Source: Schistocerca nitens
Taxonomy: Eukaryota; Arthropoda; Insecta; Orthoptera; Acrididae
Assembly: GCF_023898315.1 (NCBI RefSeq)
Contig: NC_064614.1
Location: 114,235,501-114,299,500, forward strand
Direction: 5' to 3'
DNA: 64,000 nt
In this document: positions 21,726-32,203 of the stretch, piece after piece
Numbering within the stretch: the stretch's first letter is position 1
Layout of the letters: the number at the start of each line of letters is the position of its first letter
Notes under the pieces: model-generated
Database searches by the model: none
What the model saw: only the letters and a program-made list of their open reading frames with translations
Told to the model about the DNA's origin: nothing
Program-made: the position numbers and the translations under genes

Positions 21726-22519
21726 TATCTTTTGAGAGATACAGAGACGAGCAAGTGTGCCGGGACTTACCCCAGTTCACCGCTAGTAGCGCCACGTCAA
21801 CATAAAACGTCTGCGCGGAGTGCACAAGTATTGCACCATAATTAAGTATAAAATTAAAAGTCAAAATTTTATATTCAATCTTCGTCAACATATATTTTAT
21901 TGCAATAACATTTTAGAGGTCAAGTCTTAAATCAATAGTTTTCGCAAAAATATAGTTTTAAGGAAAAAAAGTGGTGCTAAATAATAAAGCTAGATATCCA
22001 GAATTTGGTCTGCATGTGCCTATGGAGGTCATAAAATTACAGCCAGAATCTACGGTTCGAAGCAAAATCGAAGGCGCTAAATATTAGAAACGTAAAAATA
22101 TGTAAGATGCTTTTGGTTAACCTAAAAGTAATAACAAAGACATCACGTTAAGCTACCTCTTATAGTTTTTGAGTAATTTAAGGAAAACCAAATTTATAAC
22201 TAAAATATACTCACTTGTGGTAGATTAAGCACCTGTAATTTTAATGATAGAAAATTTTGGGTACAGTAGATGATAAAACCTACTAAATAATGGAGCTATA
22301 ACAAATTTTAGAATTATGTATTGATAACAGCCAATACAAGTTCTATTAAAGATATAGTTCAGAGGTAACGATCTACCGTTAGTTTCACTATAAAAATTGT
22401 AGAAGGCAAACTTTTTATTCAAGCAAACTGAAACATTTTTTGTGATTTCAACCAACTTACCTGAATGCATGTAAAAATTAAGAAAATTCTAAATTAATTC
22501 ATACCTTTGTTATTAAAGA
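21726..22519. other. no gene recognised
   Basis: AT-rich and without identifiable repeats or coding signals. Confidence 0.45.
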
Positions 22520-23010
22520 TTATGTGCCCGAGAAAGCGGTCGTTCAGAGGCTGCTGCCGTTTGCATAAGGAAGATGACAGCAGATGTTCCCTTGGCCGTC
22601 CGCTACGGCACATATATAAATACAGCCCGAGAGGCAAGAGGAAGGTTCACTTCCCACTCAGCCACTGTAAGATCCACGTCTGTTAAACGTCGGATCGCGC
22701 TTTGCCTCGGACGTTGTCAAAGACGGACTGTGACAAATCGCGTATTTTCTGTAATAACCGATAGTGAACTCGCGAGGACTGCACACAGTCCTGGATTGCT
22801 TAGAATTCGCTAAAGTAACTGTTAGTGTGCCGTCAGTGATAATTACAAATCCGCCTGGCAAGTGGTAACTGTTACTTACACTTTTGTGGCGAGCATTTAT
22901 TTTGAACATTTATTTGAGTATTAGTAGTCAGGGCGAAGGACTATTTGGTAGGAACGTACCGTAGAGGTCGCCTCTGAACTGATAACAGCGCTGTTTAGGA
23001 TAGAAAGATT
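22520..23010 (+). promoter_or_regulatory. TATA-like motif in a possible LTR or promoter fragment
   Basis: CACATATATAAATAC at about 22608-22622 is a good TATA-box match. It is preceded by GC-richer sequence and followed by GAGGCAAGAGG, a layout seen in insect LTRs. There is no paired repeat and no downstream gene, so function is speculative. Confidence 0.25.
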
Positions 23011-23280
23011 TACTGTCAATTGAACAGTGTGGTGCGAGAGATACTTTACTAAATATATGTTTGAACTACAAATTTATACCTTAATTTATGATCACAGTCC
23101 TGATCCCGCTAATAGAAAGAGAATAGAAACATTTCTCTCAGTGGGCTGGACCAAAATGTGGCCGTGCAGACTGGAAACTGTCAGTATGATCTCCATTGCT
23201 TTCTGGCTGACCACAAAATTAGTTACCAAGCTCGCGTGAGAAAGATGACGAACAACAATAAGAAACCATCATCACTTATA

Positions 23281-23566
23281 ATTAAACCCGCCGTCCCACA
23301 GTGTCTCCGCAGTATCCTTTCTTCTAGGAGTGCTAGTCCTGCAAATTAGGAAGGAAACATATGTGAAAGTAGGAGATGTATTGGTGTAGGCAAAACTGTG
23401 AGGAAAGGTCATGAGTCGTACTTAAGTAACTCAGTTGGTAGACCTCTTGCCCGCTAACGTCATGGACTCAGGGTTCGAGTCCCGGTCTGGCACACGGTTT
23501 AAATCTGCCAGGAAGGTTAATATCAGGGCACACTCCGCTGCAGAGTGGAAATTTTATTCTTGGATC
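23281..23566 (+). repeat. tRNA-bearing inverted element, degraded copy
   Basis: Matches the right half of the 54150-54580 element in order: CAGTATCCTTTCTTCTAGGA, AACTGTGAGGAAAGGTC, AACTCAGTTGGTAGACC, GGTTCGAGTCCCGG, AAATCTGCCAGGAAGG. It ends with an inverted CTCCGCTGCAGAGTGGAAAT. The tRNA-like part has lost clover-leaf pairing. Confidence 0.75.
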
Positions 23567-23640
23567 ACTACTAACACTAATATACTTTATTCCACTCATT
23601 GAGAACTTTTTATGAACAACTTATTGTCTAAAAACTAAAG

Positions 23641-24723
23641 CAGGGCTTCACAACATACGTGCTCGCGGAGCAAGCTGTAAACAGCAAGGTGCGAGCACAG
23701 AGCAGCGCGAGCACGCTACCCCCACTACCGGACCAGAGCGGAGAGTGGGGAAAGTCACGTGGGGCACACAACAGCTGCCGCCAGTCAATGTAAATCCGCG
23801 GCCACCTGCAGGGATATCACTCACGAATTATTACTGCGACAAATGAAACAAATAAAGGAGAATGTACACATGCCACATAATTTTATTAGCTTAGTGTATG
23901 CCTCTACATTCGCATTAATTTGTGAACTGTTACAAAATAAAAGGTGTCACTGAAGTGTGGGATTCTCGGTTATCTTGTACTTTTTGCCCTTTACAATTGC
24001 GTCTATGTTCGGAGTAATTGTTCTTGTGCATTTTAGGCGCAGCGTGCAGTTTAAATTTCGATCAGACAATGCGTTTCTCAGCGCGTCTTGTTACATTTCA
24101 TTGCAGAGAACAGTTGTTCACAAAAATACGTGGAACCGAACATTGATATTATTGTAGCCGCCAGTTTGTGCAAACGAGGAAATCTGTCCTGAGGGAAGTG
24201 TCTGTAGAATTCCAAAATGTTTTTCTTGTTCTGATATTTGTCTATGTATTCTCTGTCACACTGCAGGTTAATAATTTCCTGCTGCAGCTCAGGACGAATC
24301 TCTTAAATATTCGCTGAATATGGAGAGAACAGATCAAAATCACTGTATAGTGCTGTCAGATCTTGAAAGCGCTGATCAACTAAACTATGTGAATAACGTT
24401 CACAGTCTTTGTGAACATCTTGCATGGATGATAATTTAGGAAAATGAGCTAGGTTTCCTGTTTCCAGCTGACTCACCGAAAGTGTCAATTTCTTTTTAAA
24501 AGCTCGTATTCGATCTATGAAATGAGTAATTAGCAGATCTTTACCTTGTAGTAAAATGTTCAAAGCATTCAGATGGCTAGTTAAATCTGCTAAGAACGCG
24601 AGATCACATTCAAACGTGCGCGCGCATTTCCCCCCCTACTCCGCAACCTTGCACCTGCTCGCGAGCAGGTGCCTGAGCAGACGCGAGTACTCGCGCTCAA
24701 AACTGGCCAGTTGTTAAGCCCTG
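23641..24723 (-). mobile_element. hAT transposon, internally deleted, perfect 8-bp TSD
   Basis: Termini begin CAGGGCTTCACAAC and, inverted from the right, CAGGGCTTAACAAC, as expected for hAT. The 8-bp TSD AACTAAAG is exact on both sides (23633-23640 and 24724-24731). At 1083 bp the element is too short for a whole transposase gene. Only the C-terminal portion survives on the minus strand. The perfect TSD suggests recent mobilisation in trans by an autonomous relative. Confidence 0.95.
24025..24563 (-). pseudogene. hAT transposase C-terminal part
   Basis: Begins LLQGKDLLITHFIDRIRAFK, continues FQDLTALYSDFDLFSPYSAN to a stop near 24303, then resumes with ILEFYRHFPQDRFPRL and MFGSTYFCEQLFSAMKCNKT near 24100-24160. 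The last block is the conserved C-terminal dimerisation motif of hAT transposases of the SCAND3/ZBED-like kind. The BED zinc finger and the first two catalytic blocks are deleted. In-frame stops also occur after NKTR. Not functional. Confidence 0.85.
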
Positions 24724-24734
24724 AACTAAAGAAT

Positions 24735-24965
24735 AGGATCACCAACATCGTAAGCTGGAAATACCCACTATTTTATCAAAAGTGTCCAGCAATCCTCCTT
24801 ATGACACTTGCTGGCGACACTTTCAGTGAGGTGTTCTGTACACGAATGGCAGCCCACTCTTTCTCAAGAGCCGGAGCCAGTGAAGGTAGTGACGTTGGAC
24901 TCTGGGTTATTGGAGCAAATATGAAGTTCTAGCTCATTTTTAAAGGTCAAAATCTTACATGGCTG
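24735..24965 (-). mobile_element. Tc1-like family 1 terminal fragment
   Basis: ATCAAAAGTGTCCAGCAATC resembles the terminal repeat. AATGGCAGCCCACTCTTTCT is the reverse complement of the 3' coding region seen as GAAGAATGGGCTGCCGTCCC at 7986. Minus-oriented end fragment. Confidence 0.55.
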
Positions 24966-24986
24966 CGATACAGCAACTGTATAAAT

Positions 24987-25248
24987 CTGAAGAGGTTGAA
25001 AAAAATCAGCCAACTAGCTGCAAACCAAAGATTTATTTAGCCCTTGACTAAGGTTTAAATATTTGTATAATTTTATGTATCACAAGAGCCACTTGGTTTC
25101 AACTAATGTAATTTACCACCATGTGATGTAACAAGGCTCATTCCTGAAGAAGATATTTTTATAAACATCGAAATCTAGGTCAAGGGCTTAATAAGTTTTT
25201 TTATTTTTATTTTTTTTCAAATGGTTAGCTGATTTTTCAACATCTTCA
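24987..25248. repeat. hairpin element (MITE-like) with hammerhead-like core
   Basis: Imperfect inverted repeats of about 60 bp: GGTTGAAAAAAATCAGCCAA and AAGCCCTTGACTAAGG-type sequence on the left, mirrored on the right (TCAAGGGCTTAATAAG, GCTGATTTTTCAACATC). The right half carries CTGAAGA at about 25146 followed by ATCGAAATC 20 bp later, i.e. CUGANGA and GAAA boxes. The left half is decayed. Confidence 0.7.
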
Positions 25249-25264
25249 TTTCAAAAGTGTAATA

Positions 25265-25440
25265 AAATGGAACACCTACGGCTCTCCTTACGATGTTATT
25301 TATTATATGCTACCAGTTTCAGTGCTTCAGTACACCATCTTCAGGCCTCAGTTGACGGGGTTAACTCCAATTGTATACACGATTCATCAGTAGGCAACAT
25401 CTATAACCTGGTTTTCGCAGACTACCTGTAATAACAGTGT
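25265..25440 (-). repeat. repeat fragment with degenerate hammerhead motif
   Basis: Minus strand 25347-25308 reads GCCTGAAGATGG, then a GCACTGAAACTGGTAGC block. The CUGANGA core, GAAA box and a near-palindromic ACTGGT (stem III) are present. Stem I pairs only 2 bp, so activity is doubtful. Only one arm of a presumed hairpin element remains. Confidence 0.55.
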
Positions 25441-25460
25441 TGTGTCTCCAATCATCAACT

Positions 25461-25535
25461 ACACTATGTGATCAAAAGTATCCGGACACTCCCAAAGTAT
25501 GTGATGCACATGTTTCATGGAGACCTATGTAGGAG
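25461..25535 (+). mobile_element. Tc1-like family 1 left-end fragment
   Basis: CACTATGTGATCAAAAGTAT followed by CCGGACACTCCCAAAG matches the left terminus at 6694. The rest of the element is missing. Confidence 0.8.
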
Positions 25536-25611
25536 AAGCATGGCTCAATGGTGGTGTATAACAGTAGAAGGGGTAGGCCGAAAAGCAGGTGTGTGGAGGC
25601 ACTGGTTTTTT

Positions 25612-25690
25612 ATTTGGCTCGGTAGCTCATTGGGTGAGTGTCAGACTAGAATTTCGAAGGTCCAAGCCACTCATCGCTCTTCGCTCTGGC
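25612..25690 (+). repeat. tRNA-like SINE remnant
   Basis: GGCTCGGTAGCTCATTGGGT with a following AGACTAGAATTTCGAAGG is tRNA-shaped through the D and anticodon arms. The T-arm is decayed. Confidence 0.45.
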
Positions 25691-26140
25691 ACTGTTTTGT
25701 TGCATGTGGAAAATACCGAGTGCACCGTAGTTCACTGTCCATGTTAAACTGTATATCCGCCTAAAAGTATGCAGGTATATTCCCTCAAAGGTCGGACAAA
25801 GGGAAGGGTGCGCCACTTCCTGTAGGACCATGACTAGCAAAGCACTGTGCTATTCAAACCATCCTTTTGATTGGTCAGAATTTCACCTGTTTTACTTTGC
25901 GGAAGGAGGTATAACTAAATGGAAAAATCACTGCTGCTAGTGGACCAGAAAACACCGATGAAAGTAGTACTTGGTAAGATAATAGAATGAGTGCTTCAAG
26001 TCGAAATCTCTTATTAGAATTGGAGCAAACATATTTTTTTAGAAACGATTGTACTCTCATTTCCTTGTTAGCATTGAGGAATTACACATGTACGTACCTT
26101 AACTGCTGTATAACGATTAAGACTTCAGACACCACATCAA

Positions 26141-26338
26141 GCCGGCCGCTGTGGCCGAGCGGTTCTAGGCGCTTCAGTCCGGAACCGCGCTGCTGCTACG
26201 CTCGCAGCTTCGAATCCTGCCACGGGCATGGATGTGTGTGATGTTCTTAGGTTAGTTAGATTTAAGTAGTTCTAAGTCTAGGGGACTGATGACCTCCGAT
26301 GTTAAGTCTGATAGTGCTTAGCGCCATTTGAACCATTT
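26141..26338 (+). repeat. SINE-A
   Basis: Complete copy from GCCGGCCGCTGTGGCCGAGC to CCATTTGAACCATTTGAA. The TSD is not clear. Confidence 0.93.
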
Positions 26339-26697
26339 GAACACAATATCACGCAGCCTAAAATCAGCATAGAAAAGCAAATATTCCCACACGCAAAATC
26401 GAAACATCTACCTTGAGCATTCTAACCTAACATTGTATGCGTTGCATTGACTGGGTAGCCCTGCTAAGTCGTACTGAATGAAGACACTTGTTGTGTTGGC
26501 AAACTGCTGATCTTTGACGTTCATTTTGAACCGAAAATATGCAAAGGATGTAATTATATTACGGACATTCTTACACTGCTAGGTTGTAAGGAATGGCATG
26601 TTGAAGTCATTGTGCGTGAAATTTTCTTCACTCTGAAGTAGTATCTGTTTTATTTTTGTTCATTTGAAATTGGAACACTCTTTAATAACTTCCAATG

Positions 26698-27866
26698 AGA
26701 TGTCCCCAGCAGTGGGATCGACTTTTTGAAACGATCTACACTGTGATGTAGGCCAGGGTTCCAGCCATCACACCCCGTAAGCGTTCACCCTGGTGGGCCA
26801 TCGTTTGCGAGTTATTGACGAAAAAATTCCGAAATTTTTCGTGACGCTCAATAAAGTTAAAAATAGCAATGGTCTGGCGAGTTGCGTGCATAGTGCAATG
26901 GACAGGCCTTCATTTACAGAAGACCGTAAACTCGAATCGACCTTATGTTCTATTGAAATTACTTTGCTCATTATTTTTATGCAGTTAATTGGTTTAAATG
27001 TAATTTTTTATTTTTGTTTCCTTATCACATCATTTTAATCATCACATAAATTTTTTATTTGCTCCCATTTTTCTTCCTATCATCGTTTTTCTGCTTGAAA
27101 TCTTTATTTTTAATTTTATCCGTTAATTTCGATTTAATTTGTTTCGTTTCATCGTACTGTTTTCTCGTCCATGTCATTGCATCCATAATTTCTATTCCTC
27201 ATTTTGATTGAATTTCGATTTATTTATAATCCTTTCTTTCGTTTAAATCTTCTTTCGTTTAAATCTTCGATGTTTATAATCATACAAATAAATGCATATC
27301 TTATAATGAAAAATACATTTTTGACACCATTGCACAGTTAATGTAATTAGACTATTTCGTCTTTTGTTTTTTAATGGATAGATTGGTGTTTTCAAATATT
27401 CAAACATTATAATAAATAAATATAGCTAAAGTCACAGTCACAAAAATTCCGAATGGAAAAAGAATAATATGGAAAAATGAGAACAAATGAAAAAATTCAT
27501 ACGATGATTAAAATGACGTGACAAAGGAATTTAAATAAAAAATTACATTTAAACCAGTTCACTGAATAAAAAGAATGATCAAATCCATTTCGATAAAGAC
27601 TAAAAATTTTAATAAGTTAGAAAATTTTATGGGATTCGAATCCACGATCCTCAGTAGTTGAAAATCTTGCAGTATCCGTTACACCACATAACCAGGCTGC
27701 AACATTTTTCTCTTTTAACGCTATTGATTGCCACTTAAAATTCAGAATTTTTTTGACCGTGATTACTTGCAAATCAGGGTCCACCAGGGTGAATAGCTGC
27801 AGGGTTTGATACCTGGAATCTTCATACAGATGGTCTCTAAAATCGATCCCTGCTCTGGGGACCTTT
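26698..27866. repeat. long inverted-repeat element with tRNA-like sequence in its arms
   Basis: Left arm 26698-27110 and right arm 27450-27866 are imperfect reverse complements. Pairs include GTCCCCAGCAGTGGGATCGA with TCGATCCCTGCTCTGGGGAC, TTCACCCTGGTGGGCC with GGTCCACCAGGGTGAA, and GGTTTAAATGTAATTTTTTA with its complement near 27540. The right arm, minus strand, contains GTGGTGTAACGGATACTGC and GGATTCGAATCCC, a tRNA-like A and B box pair. The left-arm counterpart is decayed. The centre is AT-rich with no coding sequence. Confidence 0.75.
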
Positions 27867-28036
27867 CCGTGTTCGACAAGTCACTACTTATTATGAGACA
27901 GCTTTTTTAATTAATTTTGCATTACTTGCACTAATTAACAAGAAAGCCGCAATCTCAGATGTAGAAGGATGACAGCAGAGGAAGCATCCATATCTCTTTT
28001 CAGCAGATGCTGGCGATACTGGCTGACAGAAAGTCT

Positions 28037-28222
28037 ATGGTTCAAATGGCTCTGATCACTATGGGACTTAACATCTGAGGTCATCTGTGCCCTGGAACTT
28101 AGAACTACTTAAAAGTAACTAACCTAAGGACATCACAAACATCCATGCCCGAAGCAGGATTCGAACCTGCGACCGTACGGTCGTGCGTTTCCAGACTGAA
28201 GCGCCTAGAACCGTTCGGCCAC
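28037..28222 (-). repeat. SINE-A, minus orientation, 11-bp TSD
   Basis: Near full-length. Direct repeats ACAGAAAGTCT at 28026-28036 and 28223-28233. Confidence 0.93.
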
Positions 28223-28233
28223 ACAGAAAGTCT

Positions 28234-29330
28234 CTTACAACACTACGTGAGGTATGTTTTCCTGGTACGGCGAGCTAAACGGTAGCTGGCGACATTTTCT
28301 CAAGGGTAAAAGTCTGCACCCGCTCTCTGTTTCCACAGAATGTCCTCCCACAAGGTCGCAGAAGGTGCGACTAATCGTTACCAAAGCCGCGGTTTCCGTT
28401 TCCCCTCAACAGTGATCAGCAAGCGTGTCTGAGTTTACATGGTCCCCCTCGAAAACTTTTCACTTGTTCACAACAGTTACATGAACTTGCCAACGATATA
28501 TTTGATAGTGCGGTAGTGGTCGCTAATGTGCTGTCTACACGCAAATTAAAAACTGTCACACACAAGGATTCGAGTACACACAGGTGCCGGGATTTGACCA
28601 GTTTCAGTGTAGCAGATGAATAGACTCAAAGGCTGGAAACACATAAAACAGATTGTATTTTTGAATCAGTGCGTAAGGAGGACCCGGTTGACTGACTGGA
28701 AGAGAATTTCACATGAAAATTAAGTGTCCGTCTTTGATTCCTTGTGCAACAATCACTTCTACTCTGTTACTTTCACATCAACTGAAACTACTCTAGTAAA
28801 TGAAATAAATCACTGGGAACATTTTCAACTACGTTTATACTAAATAGCAGTTGTTTATAGAGAAGACTAGGCACCACTGTTGTGTCTAACTTTTTATTCC
28901 ATGCAAACCTCACAGTATAATCCAGGCCAGGCCCTGATTTCTTAAACTATATCGTCGCAATAACTGCTGAATATTTTGCTCTGAGGTCTTCAGTTCTTAG
29001 ATTAGTTTGATGCAGTAGAGTTGAAACGCAGAATACTGTTCATTATGACCGTATTCATTCTTCGTGCCAGTGCTGAGATCCGCATTCACGAATGAAAAAT
29101 TGCTGTTTCCGGACTCATTATAGAACGTGACTCACCTCGACTTTGAATATTAAGAAAAAACCTCACTTTTGCGTAAACACACTAGCGTCCATAAAGAAGG
29201 CACGGAACCACTGTAGCTATATCATTCATTTAAATTAACTGACTTCCGCCTTGTAACCCAGTCGCCATTAGTGTAGAAGTTCACCTACCACATACCACAT
29301 GTACATACTGATTACACTTCTTTAGTTTGT
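28234..29330. other. no gene; one tiny LINE-A relic
   Basis: Non-coding. At 28982-29015 GTCTTCAGTTCTTAGATTAG followed by TTTGATGCAG is a decayed LINE-A 3' end. Otherwise nothing recognised. Confidence 0.45.
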
Positions 29331-30145
29331 TGTTGTGGTATTCAGTCCTCAGACTGGTTTGATGCAAGCTCTCCATGCTACTCTATCCTGTGCAAGCTTC
29401 TTCATCTCCCAGTACTTACTGCATCCTACATCCTTCTAAATCTGCTTAGTGCTGCCCTCAAATACTAAATTGGTGATCCCTCGATGTCTCAGAACATGTC
29501 CTACCAACCGATCCCTTCTTCTAGTCAAGTTGTGCCACAAGCTCCTCTTCTCCCCCAATCTATTCAACACCTCCTCATTAGTTATGCGATCTACCCATTT
29601 AATCTTCAGCATTCTTCTGTAACACTACATTTCGAAAGCTTCTATTCTCTTCTTGTCTAAACTATTTATCGTCCACGTTTCACTTCCATACTTGGCTACA
29701 CTCCATACAAATACTTTCAGAAACGACTTCCTGACATTTAAATCTATACTCGATGTTAACAAATTTTTCTTCTTCAGAAACGCTTTCCTTGCCATTGCCA
29801 GTCTACATTTTACATCCTCTCTACTTCGACCATCGTCAGTTATTTTGCTCCCCAAATAGCAAAGCTCCTTTACTACTTTAAGTGTCTCATTTCCTAATCT
29901 AATTCCCTCAGCATCACCCGACTTAATTCGACTACATTCCATTATCCTCGTTTTGCTTTTGTTGATGTTCATCTTATACCCTCCTTTCAAGACACTGTCC
30001 ATTCCGTTCAACTGCTCTTCCAAGTCCTTTGCTGTCTCTGACAGAATTACAATGTCATCGGCGAACCTCAAAGTTTTTATTTCTTCTCCATGGATTTTAA
30101 TACCTACTCCAAACTTTTTTTTGTTTCCTTTATTGCTTGCTTAAT
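29331..30145 (-). mobile_element. LINE-A, 5'-truncated
   Basis: The minus strand encodes the RT FADD box (MRFADDIVILSE from 30071) through KVFVWSVAKYGSETWTINSL, plus the 3' end. A 44-bp internal deletion at about 29451 removes part of the C-terminal coding region. The 5' end stops abruptly at 30145, next to the palindrome at 30159-30453. Confidence 0.9.
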
Positions 30146-30200
30146 ATACTGCGATTGATATACTTGAAAAAAGAGACAGCATTGGTCGTATATTTTTTAC

Positions 30201-30249
30201 TATTGCAAAATCGATTTTCTGTCACTGAGTGACCATCTTCAGTGCTATA
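30201..30249 (-). ncRNA. hammerhead ribozyme motif (type I), left arm
   Basis: Mirror image of the motif at 30363-30411, encoded on the minus strand. All core positions are identical because the palindrome is perfect. Confidence 0.72.
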
Positions 30250-30362
30250 TTGTATAACTTAAATTGGGATGCACTGTTGTCACTAAGCTTACGACGATCA
30301 CATAGACTATGTGATCGTCGTAAGCTTAGTGACAACAGTGCATCCCAATTTAAGTTATACAA

Positions 30363-30411
30363 TATAGCACTGAAGATGGTCACTCAGTGACAGAAAATCG
30401 ATTTTGCAATA
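30363..30411 (+). ncRNA. hammerhead ribozyme motif (type I), right arm
   Basis: Order along the RNA: stem I 5' strand TATAGCA; core CTGAAGA (fits CUGANGA); stem II TG-G-TCAC, loop TCA, GTGACA (T-A, G-C, bulged G, then TCAC/GTGA pairs); GAA; self-complementary stem III AATCGATT; H17 = T; stem I 3' strand TGCAATA. Stem I pairs at six of seven positions. The very short palindromic stem III is typical of retroelement hammerheads that act as dimers. The structure is inferred by eye and not energy-scored. Confidence 0.75.
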
Positions 30412-30519
30412 GTAAAAAATATACGACCAATGCTGTCTCTTTTTTCAAGTATACCTGTTATCTGGTCGTAGTGCACAAGACAACATGGAGTCGCCAGTCA
30501 ATACTGCGATTGAATCCCA

Positions 30520-30945
30520 TATTAATGTTGCTGTTGTTGTTGTTGTCATAACTGTTTTGAGTCCGAAGACTGACTCGGTGAAGCGTTCCACGCTACTCTA
30601 TCCTGTGGAAAGGTGTTCGTATCTACGCTACTACTGCAGCCTACACCGAGCTGAACGTTCTTACTGTATGCAAGCCTTGGTTTTTGCTCTACAATTTTTA
30701 TCCCTCACACTCCTGTCCGTTATCAGGTTACGTATTCCATTAAACCAAGGTAGCGCCCAATCAGTCCATCCCTTCTTTCAGTCAAGTTGTGCCACAAATT
30801 TCTTTTCTTCCACATTCAATTCGATACGTCTTCAGTCTACCCATCTAATGTTCTTATTCAGCAACTCATTTCAAAATCTTCCATTCTCATCTTGTATGTG
30901 GTGTTTATTGTCCACGATTCTCTTCCATGGCTACACTCCAGACAA
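30520..30945 (-). mobile_element. LINE-A relic
   Basis: TGTTGTTGTTGTTGTCATAA, TACTCTATCCTGTGGAAAGG, AGTCAAGTTGTGCCACAAAT and CCATGGCTACACTCCA run in the same order as in the LINE-A 3' third, but heavily diverged. Older than the neighbouring copy at 29331. Confidence 0.75.
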
Positions 30946-31550
30946 ATCAGTAACGTCCGGCGAACTCCGATTAGCGGCCACGGTCAGAATCCACATAGTT
31001 TGTAGAGCTGCGCGGGCGCGAGATAAACCACACGACGTATTGCTCTATAGACTTCCTCCGAAACGTTTGTTGTTTAACGAGGTTCCATGCACTGCTACAC
31101 ACTACCACGCTAATTAAGAGTCATCAGTGTGCTTTGATCCGTGAAGCAGGATTATGTCAGTCACTTTTTCTGTACGACTAATTATTGCCCTGAAGCAATC
31201 CGACGACTTTCAGGAGTTTAAGGCCAACCACAGCCACTGCTCCAAGCGGTTTCTAGTATCTTCTCCACATACAAAACAGGGTAACGGTCTGCTGCTAAAC
31301 AGGACAACGACGTACATGAGAATTCTACAATTCAGATTTACAGTGGAGCAAAACGGAACTTATTGTTTCCAAATAACCCTCGTCAAGTCCGCCTCGTTCG
31401 ATAAACAGTACCAGTAAGTAGCTGACATTCTCTCTCTTCCTACTAATACGAAACTGCAATTCTCGCGTTGTGAAAAAATTACGAGGCCATGTTCCTTCGG
31501 ACATTCGTCGTACTTCTGAACAAGACAGACATTGCAATTACGTAAAACAA
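30946..31550. other. no gene recognised
   Basis: Non-coding, mixed composition. Confidence 0.4.
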
Positions 31551-31613
31551 CAATATCAGAAACTGAGTACGCCTTGATGCAAAACACCTTGTCTTTTGCT
31601 CATTTGTTTATTT

Positions 31614-31656
31614 CCCGAACTAGTTTCGGCGACAAATATCATCATGATCAGTGGCC
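31614..31656 (-). ncRNA. degenerate hammerhead motif, left Penelope copy
   Basis: Minus strand reads GGCCACTGATCATGATG, then GTCGCCGAAACTAGTTCGGG. The GAAA box and palindromic stem III ACTAGT are kept. The CUGANGA box is changed to CTGATCA and stem I has lost a pair. Probably inactive. Confidence 0.5.
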
Positions 31657-32203
31657 TTATTTTTTAAATCTAAAACATGCAGAAAATAGCATCGTTATAC
31701 AAACACAGTAATACATCGTTACATATTTGACTGTTCTTTTTTTGAAATGTAGTTTTCTATGGATACTTTCGTACTACCTTATTTATTGTACATTACGGCA
31801 TGTTTTTTAGAATTATTGTCGCTGTTTGCGACATATTTTCTGTGCTTTTTTCTGTTGCCGTTTTTTCTCAGCGAACATCATGTCATCTGCAACTGTGAGC
31901 GGCTGTTAGTAAACAAAATACTAAAAGGTGAACTCAGTATGTCAGCATTATACACTTGGGGTTGCGGTAGAGTTGTGGAATCCAGTTTTTGGTGTGTACT
32001 GGGCTGTTACTTTGTTATTCGTGTACTCACGTTCGTTGGACGGCATGTAGCTGATTCTACACATACAAAAACAAAACTTCCGCACTTTTTTTGTGATCAA
32101 GAACATTACGCTATCTTGGTGTTCGAGTGTGTCGCGAGAGGTTTATCCTATGTTGCGAGATGGCTATGAAAACTGTAGTGGGAATTACGACAACTTCTGT
32201 TCC

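Larger units (their letters stand above)
30159..30453. repeat. perfect 147-bp-arm palindrome
   Basis: Positions 30159-30305 and 30307-30453 are exact reverse complements around a single A at 30306, checked base by base along the arms. Each arm contains a complete hammerhead-ribozyme motif. There is no coding sequence. A 13-bp direct repeat ATACTGCGATTGA abuts the palindrome on the left (30146-30158) and recurs at 30501-30513. The inserted unit may therefore be 30159-30500. In a genome assembly, such a palindrome could also be a cloning or assembly fold-back artefact. Confidence 0.95.
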
